Of a stretch of DNA of 23,673 bases, positions 1 to 6,605 are shown in pieces (the stretch's first letter is position 1; every line of letters starts with the position of its first letter). Source of the DNA: JBCCRH01 sp039208045 (GTDB lineage: Bacteria; Bacteroidota; Bacteroidia; Chitinophagales; Saprospiraceae); assembly GCA_039208045.1 (NCBI GenBank), contig JBCCRH010000034.1, positions 1-23,673 of the forward strand, read 5' to 3'. The position numbers and the translations under genes were made by a program. A model generated the notes under the pieces. The model ran no database searches. It was not told the DNA's origin and saw nothing but the letters and a program-made list of their open reading frames with translations.

Positions 1-2014
1 CAAAAGTGCCTGCTGTAGCATCAAAAGCACTACCGGTAGAAGCCGAGATTTCCAACCATTGGCCACCTACATCCGCTCCATCTAGCAAGCCATTGAGATC
101 AAAAGTAGCGCTTCCATCGTTTTCGCAGATGGGATCAATGGCTTGGGCAGTGCCTGCTACCAAGGGTTGGTCTACCTGAATGGCGACCGCTGCGGGTAGA
201 TCGATAGAACAGTCCGGAGCATTGGTATTGACGATGCTAGTGATGGCAAAAGAAGCAGTCTGCGTAGGGTTTAATGCAATGTCTGTGAGTGCCCCCGCTC
301 CCATTACGGTATTAGCAAGTCCGTCGAGTTCATAAACAATATCAAATGGCCCAGCATCACCTGTGATGGATAGTTCGATAGTAGCAGGAGTGCCAGCACA
401 AATAGGATCAATGGTACCCAGCGTAGCTGTGACTGAGGGACAATCAATGGCCGTACAGCTTGCTGTAAACGTCCCTACACTGCAAGGCCCATTGGCAAAA
501 AAGGCTAAGATTTGAATATTTACGACCTCTCCAGGCGTTAGCCCTGTTACCAGATAAGAAGTAGGTGAAGTACTCACGCCAGTTGTTTGTCCACTGATAA
601 TACCAGGTATAAAAGCGGTAATATCTGGATTAGTAGGCCATTGAAATTCTACCGAATTTTCGGTAGCCACACAGCTCACATCCAAACTGGTAATGCTTGG
701 CGCTACGAATTCTATCGTTTGCGTTACTTCCTGACTTAAACAACCATTCTGCTCCACCGTAAGGCGAATGGTGTATGTGCCTGGCGTAGCTGTACTTACT
801 TCTTGGGGCCCTTGGCCAGTGCCAGGAGTGGCAGTAAGCCCATCAAAATCCCAATTGTAAGTCGCTGAAAGGCCCATATTACCTTGGTAGGTTAGCGTTA
901 TGGTTTCACCAATACACGCCTGGGTTTGGTCGGCTGAAAAATCAGCTTCAGGCTCTAGAGCAATGGTAATGTTTTGGGTATTGCTTTCCACACAATTTCC
1001 ATTTTCAAGGGCATATTCTACTTGTAACATGCTAGGGCTAGCAAAATCCGCAGCATTAAGCTCGGTGGCTGGTGTACCATTGATGGTCCAAGTGCCGCCC
1101 GGGGTAGCATCTGTAGCGAGCAGATCGTCCAGTACGATGGTATTCTCATTATAACAAATAATGCCAGGACTCGTCCATTCAGCATTCAAATTGGCTACTT
1201 CTACCACTACTTCATCGGTCGTTACACAAAGTGGATTGAACGCAATATCATCCAGGGCAAAGTCATTCCCTCCTGGATCGAGGTTGACGTTGCTCAGGCA
1301 AATCTCCGCAGTGGTAGCACTACCCGAATTCCACACAGCAAAAAATTGCTGCCAATTGCAGATGGCAGAAGTCGGATTAATCACATCGCCAATCTGCACG
1401 CCATTGATTTCAAAACGCAGCAAAGCAGGGTTTTGGGACACCACAGAAGTCACCCACGCACTAAAGGCGTAATCACTATCGGGCGATACAGTGACCGTCT
1501 GGCACCACACATTATTGGGCTGACCAGAGGCATTGACCACCATCATCAAACCACCACCAGTATGATCGGGGCAATTGGCAAAGCCATTGTGCGTATCGTC
1601 GGCATTATCGTCAATCGCATATTGTCCTTCTTGACTCAGCGTACCAAAATTTCCACCCGTGCCATACTCATAATCACTCGTGAAACCCGTATCCCCTTGA
1701 CTAAAATCACCATTAAAAATCAAATTCTCCGTAGAGAAACTTTCTACACTAAGGGTGAAGGCAGTCGTCTCGGTGACCGTGGCTGTGGGAGTAAGGATGG
1801 TAGGATCGTCCAGTAGGTCTGCGGGTTCCCACTGTATGCCAATGGGCGTTTCCGAAACCATGCCTTCGAGCATAACGGATTGGGAGTCATCACAAATCAA
1901 TACATCAGGCCCTGCATCAACCATCATGGTACAATTTATGGTGGCGGTAGCAGTGGGGGCTTGGGAAGTGTATATACTTGTTAAGGTTAATAGTAGCGTA
2001 AATAAACTACTCAT
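1..2014 (-). CDS. Large secreted multidomain surface protein, N-terminal part (C-terminus outside window)
   Basis: One uninterrupted frame runs from an ATG at 2014 down to the window edge, giving 671 codons without a stop. The first ~18 residues look like a short signal peptide (MSSLFTLLLTLTS, then polar residues). Next comes an AGPDVLICDD stretch (about 34-43) typical of Bacteroidetes PKD-like surface repeats. Residues ~98-260 begin with NLIFNGDF and resemble a jelly-roll carbohydrate-binding-like module. A PKD-like domain follows (about 353-437, with WDFDG near 388), then an FN3-like stretch (about 440-520), then further Cys-containing repeats with the GGxW pattern. Such proteins in this phylum are usually exported and often end in a type IX secretion or gliding-associated C-terminal domain, but that end is not visible here. 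Ligand and role are unknown; adhesion or polysaccharide binding is inference. Confidence is high that it is a real gene, moderate on the domain names. Confidence 0.88.
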   Translation of the reverse strand, partial: MSSLFTLLLTLTSIYTSQAPTATATINCTMMVDAGPDVLICDDSQSVMLEGMVSETPIGIQWEPADLLDDPTILTPTATVTETTAFTLSVESFSTENLIFNGDFSQGDTGFTSDYEYGTGGNFGTLSQEGQYAIDDNADDTHNGFANCPDHTGGGLMMVVNASGQPNNVWCQTVTVSPDSDYAFSAWVTSVVSQNPALLRFEINGVQIGDVINPTSAICNWQQFFAVWNSGSATTAEICLSNVNLDPGGNDFALDDIAFNPLCVTTDEVVVEVANLNAEWTSPGIICYNENTIVLDDLLATDATPGGTWTINGTPATELNAADFASPSMLQVEYALENGNCVESNTQNITIALEPEADFSADQTQACIGETITLTYQGNMGLSATYNWDFDGLTATPGTGQGPQEVSTATPGTYTIRLTVEQNGCLSQEVTQTIEFVAPSITSLDVSCVATENSVEFQWPTNPDITAFIPGIISGQTTGVSTSPTSYLVTGLTPGEVVNIQILAFFANGPCSVGTFTASCTAIDCPSVTATLGTIDPICAGTPATIELSITGDAGPFDIVYELDGLANTVMGAGALTDIALNPTQTASFAITSIVNTNAPDCSIDLPAAVAIQVDQPLVAGTAQAIDPICENDGSATFDLNGLLDGADVGGQWLEISASTGSAFDATAGTF

Positions 2015-2235
2015 AGGTACTTGCTATTTGGTTAATCAAAAACAAGGGTCGTCTACTTTTTCAAAAGTGTGCAGTTGGAAAGAAGAATGAAAGGATGTTG
2101 CTAGTGTGGACAAAGTTAGCAATTAAAATATAAATGTGTTTAAATAATCGCTCGCGGATTACAAATCCACTAGGCACGCGCTAGGTTTTTTTGTTGCATA
2201 AACCTTATCATTGTCGGCAAATAGAACTATTGCGC
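2015..2235. other. Intergenic region between divergent genes
   Basis: These 221 bases separate the divergently transcribed surface-protein and FkbM genes. They hold the REP-like element at 2153-2189 and otherwise A/T-rich sequence. I found no good TAnnTTTG promoter element for either gene. No RNA gene or further ORF is supported. Confidence 0.5.
2153..2189 (+). repeat. REP-like palindromic element, copy 1
   Basis: The core is an imperfect hairpin: GCGGATT (2154-2160), loop ACA, AATCCAC (2164-2170), with one C/A mismatch. It is followed by GGCACGCGCTAGG and a run of T. The 19-base core (2153-2171) occurs again, in inverted orientation, at 10063-10081. Similarity continues for about 20 more bases at roughly 70% identity. 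This is the behaviour of a dispersed REP-type intergenic element. In some bacteria such elements are moved by Y1 (IS200-like) REP-associated transposases, but none is present here. The element lies 46 bases upstream of the preferred FkbM start. Confidence 0.65.
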
Positions 2236-2970
2236 ATGATCGAACAGCTAAAATATTGGTACAGAGCCTATCGGTATAAGTATAAGGTGGATGTAGCAGA
2301 GATCAATTTCATTATCCAAAAGCTGGGGCAGGGCGATGTCGCGGTAGATATTGGCTGTCATAAAGGAGGCTACTTGTATTGGATGCAGCGCCAAGTGGGG
2401 CGTACGGGCTATTGCTATGGCTTTGAGCCGCAGCCGGTATTGTTCAGTTACCTGAAAAAAATACAAGACTTGCAGGGCTGGGAGCAAGTCAACATTGAGC
2501 AAATGGGTCTTTCTAGCGTTGAGGGAAGCTTTACGCTCAATATTCCTAAGACAAAAAAAGGAAGCTCTCCTGGCGCCACCATCAATCCGGTTGACTCCAC
2601 CCAAGGGGTATTCGATCAAGTGGAGATTAAGACGACTACGCTGGATACCTATTTCTTGGAGCGCAATATTCAGCCTAAGTTGATTAAAATCGATGTGGAG
2701 GGTCACGAGTTGGAAGTGCTTAAGGGTGGAGAACAACTGCTGACCACTCATCGGCCAGCCATTCTTATGGAATGCGAACAGCGCCATTTGCAGCAGCATA
2801 CCGTAATAGATGTACTGGAACAGCTACACTCTTGGGGCTATCAGGGGCAGTTTATTGAGGGTACCACCTTGAAGCCGATCCAGGAGTTTCGCTTGGAAAC
2901 CCATCAGCAGCAGGGGAGTGGTCGCTTTTGGGAAGCGGAGGGGTATGTGAATAATTTTGTTTTTGAGTAG
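2236..2970 (+). CDS. FkbM family SAM-dependent methyltransferase
   Basis: The 244-residue protein is a class I SAM-dependent methyltransferase of the FkbM family, which typically O-methylates sugars or secondary metabolites. The SAM-binding motif DIGCHKGG is near residue 41, and an acidic end of strand 2 follows (GFEPQP). The family signature IKIDVEGHELEVLKGG lies near residue 155. I chose the ATG at 2236, giving MIEQLKYWYRAY, because relatives as I recall them begin this way. A TTG at 2191 would add 15 residues and start directly at the edge of the REP-like element. Upstream is the divergent surface-protein gene and downstream is the hairpin array. A role in modifying surface glycan is inference; the substrate cannot be read from the sequence. 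No promoter or terminator of standard form was found. Confidence 0.87.
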   Translation: MIEQLKYWYRAYRYKYKVDVAEINFIIQKLGQGDVAVDIGCHKGGYLYWMQRQVGRTGYCYGFEPQPVLFSYLKKIQDLQGWEQVNIEQMGLSSVEGSFTLNIPKTKKGSSPGATINPVDSTQGVFDQVEIKTTTLDTYFLERNIQPKLIKIDVEGHELEVLKGGEQLLTTHRPAILMECEQRHLQQHTVIDVLEQLHSWGYQGQFIEGTTLKPIQEFRLETHQQQGSGRFWEAEGYVNNFVFE

Positions 2971-2987
2971 TGGTTGGAGGTAAGATT

Positions 2988-3630
2988 AGGCTGCCTCCTT
3001 CTGAGGCGCACATAGAGCTTGTACAGGTTTGTTTATAGGCAGTTAGTTCCTCTGGAACAATTTTGCTCAGCTTAGTCCTGTCCGGCCTACGGGACAAAAT
3101 TAGGCTGCCTCCTTCGGGGGCGTGTATGGAGCTTGTGCAGGTTTGTTTATATGTAGTTTGTTCCTCTGGAACAATTTTGCTTGACTTAGCTCTGTCGACC
3201 TACGGTGCAAGATCAGGCTGCTCCCTTGGAGTGCGCGCATGTGTTTTGTGCAGGTTTGTTTATATGCAGTTTGTTTCTCTGGAACAATTTTGCTCAGCTT
3301 AGCACTTTCCGCCTACGGGGCGAAATCAGGCTGCCCCCTTCGGGGGCGCGCATATGTTTTGTGCAGGTTTGTTTATAGGCAGTTTGTTCCTCTGGAACAA
3401 TTTTGCGCGATCTAGCCTTTTCCGCCTACGGGGCAAGATCAGGCTGCCCCCTTTGGAGGCGCGCATGTGTCTTGACAGGTTTGTTTATAGGCATTTTGTT
3501 CCTCTGGAACAGTTTTGCTCAGCTTAGTCCTGTCCGCCTACGGGACAAAATTAGGTTGCCTCCTTCGGGGGCGCGTATGTGGTTTGTAGAGGTTTGTTTA
3601 TAGGCATTTTGTTCCTCCGGAACAATTTTG
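2988..3630. repeat. Tandem array of six ~113 bp units, each with up to three hairpins
   Basis: Units start at the AGGCTGC/AGGTTGC word at 2988, 3102, 3215, 3328, 3441 and 3553 (periods 114, 113, 113, 113, 112). Each unit has the same order: hairpin H1 (for example GCCCCC-TTC-GGGGGC at 3333-3347); a conserved linker containing CAGGTTTGTTTATA; hairpin H2 (TTGTTCC-TCT-GGAACAA, for example 3384-3400); then TTTTG..C and hairpin H3 (TGTCC..GGACA, for example 3079-3096 and 3531-3547). H3 is weak in units 2-4 and missing from unit 6. The period is not a multiple of three and ORFs drift between frames, so it is not coding. The units abut without unique spacers, so it is not a CRISPR array. Function unknown. 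Confidence 0.9.
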
Positions 3631-3758
3631 ATCAACCTATTCTTCGACTGTTACCTGGTAGTAATGTGGACTTAATGTCCTGTAGGGACAAACTGTTTGT
3701 AAGCTTACTGAGGTACGCATAGTCCTGTCCGCCTAGCGGACAAGCTGTACATCAGTTT
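3631..3758. repeat. Degenerate tail of the hairpin array with two isolated H3-type hairpins
   Basis: After unit 6 the sequence diverges, but two hairpins related to H3 remain. One is TGTCC-TGTAG-GGACA at 3676-3690. The other is a perfect TGTCCGC-CTA-GCGGACA at 3726-3742, preceded by AGTCC as in the array. The second lies 16 bases past the stop codon of the minus-strand TPR gene. It lacks the U-tract of an intrinsic terminator on that strand. Confidence 0.6.
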
Positions 3759-4094
3759 CTATTCCTCAAAATCCTCATCATCACCTAGGTTTAGTTTGGC
3801 ACCAGCCAGTTCGCTCAGCGCGTGCTGGTCGCCTTGCGCTCTAGCTATTTCCATACCTTTTTTATAGGTAAAAAAGGCTGTGTGAAACTCCTCTTGTTGT
3901 TCATATAGCTTGCCTAAATGGTAATAGGTGCCTACGTAATTAGGGTCTTGCTGGGTTAGTTGGAGATAGTGTGCTAGGGCTTTTTGGGGCTGCTGTAGCT
4001 TTTCGTATTCTTTAGCTAAAGCAAAGAGAATGAAGGAATCCTGGGGATTTTCTTCCGCAAATTGGAGGAGTTGGTTTAAGCGATTATTGGCCAT
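3759..4094 (-). CDS. Small tetratricopeptide repeat (TPR) protein
   Basis: The 111-residue protein has at least two TPR units. One is near residues 17-48 (DSFILFALAKEYEKLQQPQKALAHY) and one near 51-84 (PNYVGTYYHLGKLYEQQEEFHTAF). Gly/Ala and Tyr occupy the usual packing positions. The C-terminus is acidic (DDEDFEE). There is no signal peptide or membrane segment, so it is probably a cytoplasmic protein-protein adaptor. It is divergent from etfB with 131 bases between the starts, and it reads towards the hairpin array. Partner and process are unknown. It looks like a short TPR protein conserved in the phylum, but I cannot name a family. Confidence 0.85.
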   Translation of the reverse strand: MANNRLNQLLQFAEENPQDSFILFALAKEYEKLQQPQKALAHYLQLTQQDPNYVGTYYHLGKLYEQQEEFHTAFFTYKKGMEIARAQGDQHALSELAGAKLNLGDDEDFEE

Positions 4095-4139
4095 AAGTGA
4101 GTTGACAACTATTGAGTTTGAATGAATGTAAGCATGTCC

Positions 4140-4153
4140 AGCGAATTTTCGCT
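4140..4153. promoter_or_regulatory. Short inverted repeat upstream of etfBA promoter
   Basis: AGCGAA-TT-TTCGCT is a perfect 6-bp inverted repeat ending nine bases before the -33 element of the etfB promoter, within the divergent intergenic region. It could be an operator, but a match this short may be chance. Confidence 0.25.
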
Positions 4154-4162
4154 AAAATGCCA

Positions 4163-4191
4163 TTGGCGTGTGAGCAAAATAAGTATATTTG
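4163..4191 (+). promoter_or_regulatory. Promoter of etfBA (Bacteroidetes -33/-7 type)
   Basis: TTG at 4163-4165, an 18-base spacer, then TATATTTG at 4184-4191. This fits the known Bacteroidetes primary-sigma consensus TTG-N(17-23)-TAnnTTTG. Transcription would start near 4198, giving a leader of about 28 nt before the etfB ATG at 4226. Confidence 0.75.
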
Positions 4192-4225
4192 TGTTGAAAT
4201 ATAATAGAACAAAAAACTATTCCAG

Positions 4226-4966
4226 ATGAAATTACTTGTTTGTGTAAGTAAAACACCAGATACCACCACAAAAATTAGCTTTAATGAGGCGGGTAATGAG
4301 TTCAACGAAGCTGGGGTGCAGTTCATCATGAATCCTTATGATGAATGGTATGCACTAGTTCGTGCGCTTGAACTCAAAGAAGCTGCGGGTGGAACCGTGA
4401 CGATCGTTAATGTTGGCCCAAAAGCTAATGATACGGTAATTCGCAAAGGCTTAGCTATTGGTGCGGATAGTGCAGTACGCATTGACACTGACCCAAAAAG
4501 CGCACTAGCGGTTGCCAAGCAGATTGCTGCCTTTGCAAAAGCAGAAGGCTTCGATATGATTTTCTTGGGTAAGGAGACTATCAACTATAATGGTTCAGAG
4601 GTAGGGGCCATGTTGGCCGAGCTACTAGATTTGCCGTTCATTTCTTATGCTAGTAAGATGGAGGTAGCAGGCAATACAGCGACCATTAGCCGCGATATTG
4701 AGGGCGGTACAGAGGTAGTAGAAGTAGATACTCCTTTTGTACTGAGTGCAGCGAAAGGCTTAGCAGAACAACGCATACCCAATATGCGAGGAATTATGAT
4801 GGCTAAGCGAAAGCCATTAAAGGTAGTACCGCCTGTGGAAGCCAACGACCCTTCCGTAGTGGTGCACTATGATTTGCCACCGGTAAAGTCAGCCGTGAAG
4901 TTAGTGGATGCAGAAAATATGGACGAGCTCGTCCGCCTACTGCATGAGGAAGCGAAAGCAATTTAA
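4226..4966 (+). CDS. etfB: Electron transfer flavoprotein beta subunit
   Basis: EtfB pairs with EtfA to accept electrons from acyl-CoA and related dehydrogenases and pass them to ETF:quinone oxidoreductase. The 246-residue length is normal. The N-terminus (MKLLVCVSKTPDTTTKI) and the NPYDEWYALVRALELKE segment are typical. The family signature lies in the C-terminal third: VDTPFVLSAAKGLAEQRIPN followed by MRGIMMAKRKPL, around residues 169-200, where EtfB binds AMP. The gene has a clear promoter (4163-4191), and etfA follows 30 bases downstream in the same operon. The start codon is the first in frame and matches family N-termini. Confidence 0.97.
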   Translation: MKLLVCVSKTPDTTTKISFNEAGNEFNEAGVQFIMNPYDEWYALVRALELKEAAGGTVTIVNVGPKANDTVIRKGLAIGADSAVRIDTDPKSALAVAKQIAAFAKAEGFDMIFLGKETINYNGSEVGAMLAELLDLPFISYASKMEVAGNTATISRDIEGGTEVVEVDTPFVLSAAKGLAEQRIPNMRGIMMAKRKPLKVVPPVEANDPSVVVHYDLPPVKSAVKLVDAENMDELVRLLHEEAKAI

Positions 4967-4996
4967 TTTATTGAATAAAGAAAACTCCAATATATA

Positions 4997-5953
4997 ATGT
5001 TATTAGTATTTGCGGAAAGCGTAAAAGGTCAATTCAAGAAGGCAGCTTTTGAAGCTGTCACTTATGGGCATCAAACTGCTCAGGTGCTGGGAAAAGAATG
5101 TGTAGCATTGGTATTAGGTAATGCAGAAGGTGCAGCACAACTTGGAAAATATGGGGCCTCTAAGGTATTACACGTTGGTGATGATACATTAGATCAATTT
5201 GATAGTCAAGTATACACTAGTGTGATTGCTGCGGCGGCGGAATCTGTTGGTGCAGAAGTAGTGATATTGAGCCACTCTTCCACTGGTAAGTCATTGTTGG
5301 GCCGTTTGGCGGCGCGCTTGGATGCTGGCTCTGTAGCTGGCGTGAACGCTGTTCCAACAAACGATGGTGCTTTTAAAGTGCAGAAAGGCGTATTCTCTGG
5401 TAAGGCCATTGCAACTTATCAGTTAGACTCGGCAGTAAAGGTATTATCCCTGATGGGAAATGCAATACAGCCAGATGCATCGGGTAGCGATGTGGTAGTA
5501 GAAGCGTTGAGTGTAGCAGTGCCAGCAAGTCGTGTGAAAGTAAAATCAGTAGAGCGCGTAGAAGGTATTGTGCCGCTTCCAGAAGCGGAATTGGTCGTAT
5601 CGGCAGGACGTGGTATGAAAGGACCGGAGAACTGGCAAATCATCGAAACCCTAGCGGATGAATTAGGGGCAACTACTGCCTGTTCTCGCCCAGTATCTGA
5701 TGTGGGTTGGCGCCCTCACCACGAGCACGTAGGACAAACCGGTATTGCTATTCGTCCCAACCTCTACATTGCGGTTGGTATTAGCGGTGCTATCCAGCAC
5801 TTAGCAGGGGTTAATAGTTCTAAAACGATTGTGGTGATTAATAAAGACCCAGAAGCTCCTTTCTTCAAAGCGGCAGACTACGGCGTGGTAGGTGATTTGT
5901 TTGATGTCGTACCGCGATTGACGGAATCCCTGAAGAAATTTAAGACTGCATAG
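4997..5953 (+). CDS. etfA: Electron transfer flavoprotein alpha subunit
   Basis: The FAD-carrying partner of EtfB, 318 residues, which is a normal length. The N-terminal domain (MLLVFAESVKGQFKKAAFEA, residues 1-~190) has the adenine-nucleotide-hydrolase-like fold shared with EtfB. The C-terminal FAD domain starts near VVSAGRGMKGPENW (about 201). It contains CSRPVSDVGWRP and the ETF-alpha signature YIAVGISGAIQHLAG (257-271), followed by INKDPEAPFFKAADYG. All expected FAD-contact motifs are present. It is cotranscribed with etfB. No intrinsic terminator is evident before the rpsO promoter region, only 24 bases downstream, so some read-through into rpsO is possible. Confidence 0.97.
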   Translation: MLLVFAESVKGQFKKAAFEAVTYGHQTAQVLGKECVALVLGNAEGAAQLGKYGASKVLHVGDDTLDQFDSQVYTSVIAAAAESVGAEVVILSHSSTGKSLLGRLAARLDAGSVAGVNAVPTNDGAFKVQKGVFSGKAIATYQLDSAVKVLSLMGNAIQPDASGSDVVVEALSVAVPASRVKVKSVERVEGIVPLPEAELVVSAGRGMKGPENWQIIETLADELGATTACSRPVSDVGWRPHHEHVGQTGIAIRPNLYIAVGISGAIQHLAGVNSSKTIVVINKDPEAPFFKAADYGVVGDLFDVVPRLTESLKKFKTA

Positions 5954-5976
5954 TAGTCTTTGCCATTAATTTACCG

Positions 5977-5984
5977 TATATTTG
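5977..5984 (+). promoter_or_regulatory. Probable -7 element of rpsO promoter
   Basis: TATATTTG at 5977-5984 matches TAnnTTTG and is followed by GC-rich sequence, 50 bases before the rpsO ATG. The only upstream TTTG (5959-5962) is 14 bases away, shorter than the usual spacer, so only the -7 element is supported. Confidence 0.55.
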
Positions 5985-6034
5985 CGGCCGCTATAACTGA
6001 TTTCCGTAATCACTAATGGTAAAAAATTAAATTA

Positions 6035-6310
6035 ATGGGAGCTTATTTATCAAAAGACAAAATGGAAGAAATTTTCCAAGAATATGGAGGTTCTTCCAAA
6101 AACACTGGTTCTATCGAGGGCCAAGTAGCATTATTCACTTTCCGGATTAAGGAAATGTCGAAGCACCTACAGCAAAACAAAAAAGATCATGCTTGTCGTA
6201 AAGCACTTTTAACACTCGTAGGTAAACGTAGAAGGCTACTGGCTTACTACATGAAAAAAGACATACAAGGATACCGTACACTAATTGAGAAATTAGGTAT
6301 TCGTAAGTAA
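6035..6310 (+). CDS. rpsO: 30S ribosomal protein S15
   Basis: The 91-residue protein is full-length S15, which binds 16S rRNA helices 20-22 early in 30S assembly. Diagnostic segments are TGSIEGQVALFTFRIKEMSKHL (about 25-45), KKDHACRKALLTLVGKRRRLL (about 51-70) and the C-terminal YRTLIEKLGIRK. In some bacteria S15 represses its own mRNA through a leader structure. The leader here is about 40-50 nt, and I see no conserved pseudoknot. An intrinsic terminator follows directly (6321-6357), so rpsO and pnp, which are neighbours in many bacteria, appear to be separate units. Confidence 0.97.
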   Translation: MGAYLSKDKMEEIFQEYGGSSKNTGSIEGQVALFTFRIKEMSKHLQQNKKDHACRKALLTLVGKRRRLLAYYMKKDIQGYRTLIEKLGIRK

Positions 6311-6320
6311 AACAATAAAA

Positions 6321-6357
6321 GGAAGAGCCGCCTGCTGTGGTTCTTCCTTTCTTCTTT
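6321..6357 (+). terminator. Intrinsic terminator after rpsO
   Basis: The stem GGAAGAGCC (6321-6329) pairs with GGTTCTTCC (6339-6347), 9 bp with one G-T wobble. It is followed by the T-rich TTCTTCTTTTT. It starts 10 bases past the rpsO stop codon. Confidence 0.85.
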
Positions 6358-6392
6358 TTGTCAAAGCTATCTATAATTTCAGTGGATTAGGC

Positions 6393-6421
6393 TTGTATTT
6401 GGCAGCTACTCCTTATATTTG
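6393..6421 (+). promoter_or_regulatory. Promoter of pnp (Bacteroidetes -33/-7 type)
   Basis: TTG at 6393-6395, an 18-base spacer and TATATTTG at 6414-6421, the same geometry and -7 octamer as the etfBA promoter. Transcription would start near 6428, giving an unusually long leader of about 178 nt before the pnp ATG. Confidence 0.7.
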
Positions 6422-6605
6422 TAGCAATCCGCTATTAGTACTTTCCTCAGCTAAAATCATTTTTACTGCCGAAATTGCTCAAATAACGCACAAAAAGAGA
6501 ATAGAGTCACTAACAACAGCGACACAAAGAGAACAATCAGACAGTTGCTCTATTTCAACGAACAAACTTCAGAATTTTAAATATTTAGATAAAAGTTAGA
6601 TTAAT
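6422..6605 (+). promoter_or_regulatory. Long 5' leader of pnp
   Basis: About 178 nt lie between the predicted start and the ATG. The leader is A-rich and lacks a convincing ORF. A possible long-range stem pairs AATAGAG (6500-6506) with CTCTATT (6548-6554) around a loop of about 41 nt. In E. coli the pnp leader is cleaved by RNase III and mediates autoregulation. Whether this leader acts similarly is inference. Confidence 0.4.

Noticed and set aside
900..2090. Plus-strand open frames opposite the surface-protein gene
   Set aside because: They are antisense shadows of a continuous 671-codon minus frame whose translation shows a signal peptide and PKD-type motifs; the plus products are low-complexity.
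2171..2190. Intrinsic terminator formed by CTAGGCACGCGCTAGG and the following T-run
   Set aside because: Only a 4-bp stem is possible and there is no plus-strand gene upstream to terminate; the T-run belongs to the REP-like element's tail.
2191..2235. Upstream TTG start for the FkbM gene
   Set aside because: It adds 15 residues (LHKPYHCRQIELLR) that begin at the edge of the REP-like element; ATG 2236 gives the N-terminus expected for the family.
2852..3603. Open frames inside and across the hairpin array (for example 3063-3302 and 3403-3603 on plus, 2852-3097 on minus)
   Set aside because: The repeat period (112-114) is not a multiple of three, so the same unit is read in different frames. 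The products are not conserved between units and match no protein pattern; they result from GC-rich repeats.
2988..3630. CRISPR array
   Set aside because: Units are about 113 bp and similar throughout, with no alternation of short identical repeats and unique spacers, and no cas genes nearby.
3726..3742. Terminator of the TPR gene
   Set aside because: The hairpin is perfect, but no U-tract follows on the minus strand; it is recorded as an array-related hairpin instead.
6393..6599. Small ORF between rpsO and pnp
   Set aside because: It starts with a TTG that is itself the -33 element of the pnp promoter, and its translation is composition-biased with no recognisable motif; the region is better explained as the pnp leader.
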